Shown: positions 58,448 to 64,000 of the stretch, one piece after another
How the letters are laid out: every line of letters begins with the position of its first letter
Position numbering within the stretch: position 1 is the first letter of the stretch
Assembly: GCF_010820565.1 (NCBI RefSeq)
Contig: NZ_JAAIJQ010000015.1
Location: 20,168-84,167 of the forward strand
Direction: 5' to 3'
Origin: Thiorhodococcus minor
Lineage (GTDB): Bacteria > Pseudomonadota > Gammaproteobacteria > Chromatiales > Chromatiaceae
DNA: 64,000 bases
Translations under genes and position numbers: made by a program
Notes under the pieces: generated by a model
The model's database searches: none
The model's input: the letters and a program-made list of their open reading frames with translations, nothing else
What the model was told of the DNA's origin: nothing

Positions 58448-59701
58448 ATGAAACGAATCGTCTATCGCGAATGGCGCATCTCACCGCAGCGCTATTGGAG
58501 CATTCTCGGCGTTCTCGCCGCGGTGATTGGGATCGGGGCGCTCGCATTCGGCTACATGGAGCACCAAGGCCACTGGGTCACCGGCATGAACAACTCGGTG
58601 GTCTGGGGCATGCCCCATGTATTCGCCGTGCTCCTCATCATCTCGGCGTCAGGGGCGCTGAACATCGCCTCCATCGGCACTGTCTTCCAGAAGCCGATCT
58701 ACAAGCCGCTGGGCCGGCTGTCCGGGCTGCTCGCCGTCGCCATGCTCATGGGCGGCCTGCTCGTGCTGGTCACGGACTTGGGTCGTCCCGAGCGCCTGAT
58801 CGTCGCCATGACGACCTATAACTTCAGCTCCATCTTCGCTTGGAACATCTTCCTCTACACCGGCTTCATGGCGATCACCATCGCCTACCTCTGGACCATG
58901 GCGGATCGCCAGGGCGGGCCCTTCAACCGGCCGGTGGGCATCCTGGCGCTCGTTTGGCGGCTGGCGCTGACCACGGGTACCGGCTCGATCTTCGGCTTTA
59001 TCGTCGCGCGCCAGGCCTTTGACGCGGCCATCCTGGGGCCGATGTTCGTGGCCATGTCCTTCGCCTACGGCCTTGCGGTCTTCTTGCTGGTGCTGATGTT
59101 CGCCTTCACCGAGGAAGGCCGCCCCATCGGTCCCCTGATGTTTCGGCGGTTGAAGAACCTCTTGGCGCTCTTCGTCGCCATCGTGCTCTATTTCACGCTG
59201 ATCTATCACCTGACCAATCTCTACGTCGAGGAGAACGCCGGCTTCGAATCCTGGCTGCTGCTCAAGGGCGGGATCTACACCTTCCTCTTCTGGGTCGGCT
59301 GGGTGCTCATCGGCGGTTTGGCGCCGCTCGGCATCCTCTACCACCCAGAGCTCAGCAAGGAGCCTAGGTGGATCGCCGCGGCTTGCGCCCTGGTCATCGC
59401 CGGTGGATTTGCCACCATGTATGTCGTCATCATCGGCAGCCAGGCCTTCCCCATCCAGATGTTCCCCGGGCAGACGGTGCTGGAGTCGGGCTTCTTCGAT
59501 GGTATAGATGGGCGGGCGGCGCCTTACTGGCCGACCATCCCCGAGGTCCTGCTCGGCTTGGGCGGCGTTGGTGTGGCCATGCTGATCACAGCGGTTGGGG
59601 TGCGCGTGCTGCAGTTCATGCCCGAGTCTCTCGCGGACAATGTGGTTCCGCCGTGCGAAGAGACGCTGGGCAGGGCAGAGCCCGAGTCCGCGCCCGCTTG
59701 A
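58448..59701 (+). CDS. dsrP: NrfD-like membrane subunit DsrP
   Basis: A 417-residue integral membrane quinone-interacting subunit with about ten helices. Starts MKRIVYREWRISPQRYWSIL. Completes the DsrMKJOP complex. Confidence 0.93.
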   Translation: MKRIVYREWRISPQRYWSILGVLAAVIGIGALAFGYMEHQGHWVTGMNNSVVWGMPHVFAVLLIISASGALNIASIGTVFQKPIYKPLGRLSGLLAVAMLMGGLLVLVTDLGRPERLIVAMTTYNFSSIFAWNIFLYTGFMAITIAYLWTMADRQGGPFNRPVGILALVWRLALTTGTGSIFGFIVARQAFDAAILGPMFVAMSFAYGLAVFLLVLMFAFTEEGRPIGPLMFRRLKNLLALFVAIVLYFTLIYHLTNLYVEENAGFESWLLLKGGIYTFLFWVGWVLIGGLAPLGILYHPELSKEPRWIAAACALVIAGGFATMYVVIIGSQAFPIQMFPGQTVLESGFFDGIDGRAAPYWPTIPEVLLGLGGVGVAMLITAVGVRVLQFMPESLADNVVPPCEETLGRAEPESAPA

Positions 59702-59727
59702 TTCGCTAGACGTCCCGCGGCGGCTCG

Positions 59728-61107
59728 ATGGCGCATCTCTACATTGCTGCTCCGCAGAAGTCGTCAGGGAAGACGACGCTCTCCATCGGAATCTGTCGGG
59801 AGCTGCGTCGTCGCGGGCTTGTCGTTCAGCCGTTTAAGAAGGGTCCGGATTACATCGACCCCTTGTGGCTGAGTCAGGCTGCGACGCGCTCCTGTTTCAA
59901 CCTGGATTTTCAAACCATGGCGCCCGAGGAGATCTCGGACGCCTTCGCTCGTGAGCTGAGTGGCGCCGATATTGGTGTGATCGAAGGGAACGTCGGGCTC
60001 TTCGACAGCACGGATGTCAGGGGCGCCAACAGCAATGCGGAGCTGGCCAAGCAGCTGCGTGCGCCTGTTGTCCTGGTCATCAACTGCAATGGTCTGGCGC
60101 GGGGGATTGCGCCGCTCTTGCTCGGTTATCGCGCCTTCGATCCGGACCTCGAGATCGCTGGCGTCATCCTGAACAAGGTTGGCGGGATGCGTCACGAAGC
60201 GAATCTGGTGCGCGTCGTCGAGCACTATACGGATCTCGCCGTCTTGGGCGTGCTGCGGCGCGAAGACGACATCGCCATCTCCGAGCGGCATCTCGGCCTC
60301 ATGCCCATCAACGAGGCCAGGGACGCCGACGCTTGGATCGAATCCATTCGCGCGAGTGTCGCCGATCAGCTCGATTTCGATCGCTTGATCGAGATCGGAG
60401 AGCGCGCGCCGCGGCCTGAGCCTCGCGCGCAAGGGCCGGGCCGGACCCTGGGGGCGGGTGCCCCGGTCAGGCTGGGCATCGCGCGGGATGCCGCCTTCGG
60501 CTTCTACTATCCCGACGACCTTCGCGCACTTGCAGCGGGTGGCGCCGAGCTGGTGCCTTTCAGCCCGATCGACGACGCCGAGCTTCCCGCCGTCGACGCC
60601 CTCTTCATCGGCGGCGGCTTCCCCGAGTACCGCATGGCCGAGCTCGAGGCCAATGTCTCCATGCGCCAGTCGGTCGCCGACTTCATCGCTCGGGGCGCCC
60701 CGGCCTACGCCGAGTGCGGGGGGCTGATGTATCTCTGTCGGGGGCTCAGCTGGCAGGGTGCGCGCCACGCGATGGTCGGCGCTCTCAAAGCCGAGGTCGA
60801 GATGCACCAGCGGCCCCAGGGGCGGGGCTACGTCAGGCTGCGGGAGACTGCGGACTTCCCTTGGCCGGCCGGTGCGCGTAGCGGCGCCGAGATTCCTGCG
60901 CACGAGTTCCATCACTCGGCGATCGTCGACCCCCATCCTGACTGGCGCTACGCCTATGAGGTGCTGCGGGGCTCAGGCATCAATGGATCGCACGACGGCG
61001 TCGCCCAGGGAAATCTGCTGGCCTGCTACAGCCATCTGCGCGATGTCCCGGGAAATCCTTGGACACAGCGCTTCCTCGACCATGTGCGCCGCTGTCTCGA
61101 CGGCTGA
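59728..61107 (+). CDS. dsrN: Cobyrinic acid a,c-diamide synthase-like protein DsrN
   Basis: A 459-residue glutamine-dependent amidotransferase. N-terminal ATPase domain with P-loop AAPQKSSGKTTLSIGICREL, C-terminal class I glutaminase domain with Cys in GAPAYAECGGLMYL. Proposed to amidate siroheme for DsrAB. 26 bp after dsrP. Confidence 0.93.
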   Translation: MAHLYIAAPQKSSGKTTLSIGICRELRRRGLVVQPFKKGPDYIDPLWLSQAATRSCFNLDFQTMAPEEISDAFARELSGADIGVIEGNVGLFDSTDVRGANSNAELAKQLRAPVVLVINCNGLARGIAPLLLGYRAFDPDLEIAGVILNKVGGMRHEANLVRVVEHYTDLAVLGVLRREDDIAISERHLGLMPINEARDADAWIESIRASVADQLDFDRLIEIGERAPRPEPRAQGPGRTLGAGAPVRLGIARDAAFGFYYPDDLRALAAGGAELVPFSPIDDAELPAVDALFIGGGFPEYRMAELEANVSMRQSVADFIARGAPAYAECGGLMYLCRGLSWQGARHAMVGALKAEVEMHQRPQGRGYVRLRETADFPWPAGARSGAEIPAHEFHHSAIVDPHPDWRYAYEVLRGSGINGSHDGVAQGNLLACYSHLRDVPGNPWTQRFLDHVRRCLDG

Positions 61108-61183
61108 GGTATCTTTCGAGGAGCCCGATCGGCCCCAGGTCGGCAATCGAGATGCCTGGTCCTGAGCCGCGCCGCTAGAATTG

Positions 61184-61218
61184 CTGGCGGCTGGCGGCTG
61201 GCGGCTGGCGGCTGGCGG
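61184..61218 (+). repeat. Five perfect tandem copies of CTGGCGG
   Basis: CTGGCGG repeated five times (35 bp) in the dsrN-dsrR gap, about 60 bp before dsrR. Tandem heptamers of this sort can change copy number by slippage. Confidence 0.85.
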
Positions 61219-61277
61219 CGCGATTTGCGTTAAACTCTTCCCAAGTCCGAAGCGGAAGCCAATCACGAAGGTCTGAG

Positions 61278-61592
61278 ATGTTCAAACTGACAGCAGCAGC
61301 TGCGGAGCAGGTCCTGGAGGCGGCAAAGCAGGGGGGGACCGAGGGTATGCCATTACGCCTTGCGGCGGCGCAGAACGCGGACGGCAGCATCGAGTATCGC
61401 ATGGGCTTCGATGAGCTGACCGAAGACGACATCCGCATGACCTGCGAGGGCGTGGAAGTCATCATGACCCCAGAGCACGCGCCGCTTCTCGACCAGGCGA
61501 CCATGGATTACGTCGAGATGGAGCCCGGCCAGTTCCACTTCATCTTCCTCAATCCCAAAGACCCAACCTACACGCCTCCCGCCGAAGGCTGA
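61278..61592 (+). CDS. dsrR: IscA-like protein DsrR
   Basis: A 104-residue A-type-fold protein (FKLTAAAAEQVLEAAKQGG). The three Cys of IscA are absent; only one Cys (RMTCEG) is present, so it cannot bind an Fe-S cluster the normal way. DsrR acts after transcription in dsr expression in A. vinosum. Confidence 0.92.
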   Translation: MFKLTAAAAEQVLEAAKQGGTEGMPLRLAAAQNADGSIEYRMGFDELTEDDIRMTCEGVEVIMTPEHAPLLDQATMDYVEMEPGQFHFIFLNPKDPTYTPPAEG

Positions 61593-61634
61593 GGTCGGCA
61601 TTGCGTCTGCGCGGTTTGGCCTTCGCCTGAGACC

Positions 61635-62750
61635 ATGGAGCTGACTCCAGAGGACAGCTTGAGGCTCAATGTCCTGCTGGCCAACAAGCCATTGGCCATA
61701 CGGATCGACGAGAGCCGCATGATGGTTCACGGCTTGACGGCGCAGGGCGAGTCCAGTGTCCGGCTGAATCCAGCGGGGCGCCCAGATCAATATCTCCGGA
61801 GCGTGCGCGAGCTGATCTCCGGACAGGTCCTGGGCTCGCCCGGCGGCTACCCCATCTATCTCAGGCGCTGGACCCGGATGGGCCAGATGCGCGATGAGAG
61901 TCTCGAGCAGCTTCTCATGCTCGGCGAGCCGGAGGCCGTCGTCGCTGCCGTCTGCGCGCCAGGTCTCAGCGATGAGCTGGCCAGGCGCGCCTGGTGGGCC
62001 ATGGAAGACGCCGGAAACGCAAGACGCATGCTCAAGAATCCCGCCGTGCGGGAAGGGCGGATGGGCAGGCTGCTGGCGAGCTACCTGGTCGACTATCTTC
62101 CCTTCGAGACCGACCATGAAGAGATCATGGAGACCGTGCGGCTGGTCCTGCAGCCTGGGCTGCTGGACGAGTCCCAGCGTCTCGATCTGTGGCGCAAGTC
62201 GGGGCGCAAGCAGGCCTATCTGGTTGGCTTCATACAAGCCCTGCCCGATGCTCTGCCAGACCCTGTCGCGGCACGAGCGCTTGACGCCGCGATTCTGGAG
62301 CTGGCGACGGCCGGCAATGCCTACGCCCTTTTGATGCAGCGTGCCTGTGCGTGCGGCGGCCAGACCTTTCTCAAGACCCTCGCGGCGGTGCTCGCCAAGC
62401 CGCCGAGTCAAGAAGTCGTCATCGCCGCGCTGGACAGCCTGCGCCAGTACTTCGGTGCCGTCCGTCCCGAGGGCGATCCGGACCTGACCTTGGACGCCCT
62501 GCTTGCCGACGCGCAAGGCCCTTTCGACGCCTCGCGAGCGGACGTGGCCGCTGCCGAGCTGCTGGCGCGCTCGGCTAGCCTGGCGGATACGGTGCGTGCA
62601 ATTCGTTTTCTCTCCGGCGTGGGCTATGGCCTGATCAGGCCTTTGCTGTCTGACCCTTCGACTCAGGGCAGCCTGATGCGCCGCAAGATCGCCCCGGTGA
62701 CCCAGGCCATTCAGACCAGACTCGATCTCTTGCGCGACACCGCCGGCTGA
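61635..62750 (+). CDS. dsrS: Sulfur relay protein DsrS
   Basis: A 371-residue soluble helical protein, typical last gene of the dsr operon. Begins MELTPEDSLRLNVLLANKPL. Its role is poorly defined; it affects dsr expression or enzyme levels in A. vinosum. 42 bp after dsrR. Confidence 0.9.
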   Translation: MELTPEDSLRLNVLLANKPLAIRIDESRMMVHGLTAQGESSVRLNPAGRPDQYLRSVRELISGQVLGSPGGYPIYLRRWTRMGQMRDESLEQLLMLGEPEAVVAAVCAPGLSDELARRAWWAMEDAGNARRMLKNPAVREGRMGRLLASYLVDYLPFETDHEEIMETVRLVLQPGLLDESQRLDLWRKSGRKQAYLVGFIQALPDALPDPVAARALDAAILELATAGNAYALLMQRACACGGQTFLKTLAAVLAKPPSQEVVIAALDSLRQYFGAVRPEGDPDLTLDALLADAQGPFDASRADVAAAELLARSASLADTVRAIRFLSGVGYGLIRPLLSDPSTQGSLMRRKIAPVTQAIQTRLDLLRDTAG

Positions 62751-62915
62751 CCTCCGAGGGCTACCCGAGTCCTCGCTGACCGGTTGGTTGGCTCATGATT
62801 TGCCTGACATTCCTCGATCTTTCGTCCAGGTGAACGGGGGCTGGCTCCCCTGATCTCTTACCACGGCCGCCCCGGGTGGCCGCGCAGAGCAGAACTGCCG
62901 CGAGGAGAGCGAGCG

Positions 62916-63857
62916 ATGAGCAGCATCTTGAGCAATGTCGGAGACCTTGCGTCGCGCGTCTATGGCGTCGCGACCGGGCAAACACAGAAGTATGGCAGCC
63001 CTACGGAGACCATCGAGGAGGTCTTTTCCCAGCTCGACGCCACGGGCAAGGGCTACTTGGACGCCGCGGATTTCGAGTCCGCCTTCGAGAGCTTGGGCCT
63101 TGGCTCGGGTGACGGATCCTTGACGGAGACCGGGGTCGAAGAGGTCGTCTCCGCCCTCGACGTCGACGGCGACGGGCGCGTGACCACGGATGACATGACA
63201 CAGGGCTTGCAGGCGCTTACCGACAGTCTCGGGGTCTTGCGCGGCCAGGAGTCCCCAGCCGGTCCGGAGGCGGTCGGAGCCATGCCGCCGCCACCCCCAA
63301 CGCCGGAGCAAGTGCTCGGCTTTACCGAGGAGGAGCTGGCGAGCCAGTACGCGACTCTAACGAGCGCGGAGGATGCGGATCCCGAAGACGAGGGTACACA
63401 GCTGCTCGCCAGCATCCTCGATGACTTCGAGAGCGCCGATGCCGATGGCGACGGGCGTGTCAGCGGCGAGGAGGCGATGGCCTTTGCGCAATCGCTGCAG
63501 AGCGCGACGGCCGCCGCCGAAGCGGAGTCGGAGAGCGTCACCGAGCGTGTCGAGGACGGCTTGGCCGCCGCGGCCATCCTGGATCACTTCGACGCGGCGG
63601 ATGCCGACGGCGATGGCTTGCTGAGCAGCGAGGAGGTGGTCGCCTATGCGCAGGCCGCGCTCGGCGGTACGGATGACATCAGCGCGGACTCTGACGTCGG
63701 CGCGGATGCGGATGCGGATGCGGAGGCGGTGTCCGCAACGACCGCAGACGGCTCGACCGAGCAGTTGGTGATGCGACGCATCATGGCCCTGATGGACGCC
63801 TATGGGTCCTCCAGCAGCTCGGACAGTGCCAGCGACCTGCTTTCGGAGCTGGCCTAA
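62916..63857 (+). CDS. EF-hand calcium-binding protein
   Basis: A 313-residue acidic protein with at least three good EF-hand loops: DVDGDGRVTTDD at about 82, DADGDGRVSGEE at about 174 and DADGDGLLSSEE at about 230, plus a weaker one (DATGKGYLDAAD near 41). No signal peptide or membrane helix. Between dsrS and this gene lies a short hairpin (CGGCC/GGCCG near 62861-62881). It is probably a separate unit. The remaining 63858-64000 has no gene visible. Confidence 0.85.
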   Translation: MSSILSNVGDLASRVYGVATGQTQKYGSPTETIEEVFSQLDATGKGYLDAADFESAFESLGLGSGDGSLTETGVEEVVSALDVDGDGRVTTDDMTQGLQALTDSLGVLRGQESPAGPEAVGAMPPPPPTPEQVLGFTEEELASQYATLTSAEDADPEDEGTQLLASILDDFESADADGDGRVSGEEAMAFAQSLQSATAAAEAESESVTERVEDGLAAAAILDHFDAADADGDGLLSSEEVVAYAQAALGGTDDISADSDVGADADADAEAVSATTADGSTEQLVMRRIMALMDAYGSSSSSDSASDLLSELA

Positions 63858-64000
63858 GGCGATTTCTGTCGATTCTCAGATCATCTGGCTTGTCTTGATG
63901 CCTGCCTCCTGTGTCGCGCCGACAGTCGCCCGCAAGCGGGCGCCGACGCGCGCGGCGCCGCCCGAGGGGCCCCCGTGCGGCCGCATAGGCCGGCACCGCC

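Noticed and set aside
63781..63996. A minus-strand frame at the right edge
   Set aside because: Overlaps the EF-hand gene end and consists of Arg/Ala/Gly-rich codons; no family feature.

Overview
The window is high-GC gammaproteobacterial DNA, most probably from a purple sulfur bacterium of the family Chromatiaceae. The strongest evidence is a complete reverse dissimilatory sulfite reductase operon in the gene order dsrABEFHCMKLJOPNRS, the order I know from Allochromatium vinosum. The housekeeping genes around it (ispH, thiO, rimO, dusA, uvrC, pgsA) fit that group. I cannot name the species from sequence alone.

Layout. (1) 1-10.6 kb is one end of an integrated conjugative element. It carries ICE-type genes, then a cargo block: a phytochelatin-synthase-family protease, and a sensory operon of response regulator, Hpt-like protein, periplasmic binding protein, hybrid kinase and TonB receptor. 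A frameshifted excisionase and a tyrosine integrase abut tRNA-Thr(CGT). (2) 10.7-28.6 kb is chromosomal: thiO, ispH, an FKBP isomerase, rimO, a kinase fusion, two DMT transporters, dusA, a SagB-type oxidoreductase, a HAD phosphatase and a BI-1 protein. The 20.5-26.5 kb part shows decay. A bacteriohemerythrin and a DMT transporter each contain an in-frame TAG, and a sugar isomerase has no visible start codon. (3) 28.85-39.23 kb is a 10.3-kb integrative element in tRNA-Ser(TGA), bounded by a 56-bp att duplication. It carries an integrase, Rha- and ParB-like proteins, a primase with a zinc finger, a helicase, small phage-type proteins, and a coiled-coil protein whose gene is studded with palindromic sites. 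No capsid, portal, tail or large terminase gene is visible, so it looks like a phage satellite or plasmid-like integrative element. (4) 39.3-44.9 kb is chromosomal: a uracil-DNA glycosylase, uvrC, pgsA, tRNA-Gly(GCC) and a SufS-SufE fusion. (5) 45-63.9 kb is the sulfur-oxidation locus.

In the sulfur locus, DsrAB oxidises sulfur to sulfite. DsrEFH and DsrC relay and present the persulfide. The DsrMKJOP membrane complex re-oxidises DsrC, and DsrL links the system to NAD(P)H. DsrN modifies siroheme, while DsrR and DsrS act as accessory factors. Read leftward from the dsr operon is a set of four genes: a small protein, a helical protein, a Cas6/Cmx6-like protein with no CRISPR array nearby, and a DsrC homologue lacking both functional cysteines. 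This set is the best candidate for an undescribed system. The dsr operon is followed by an EF-hand protein.
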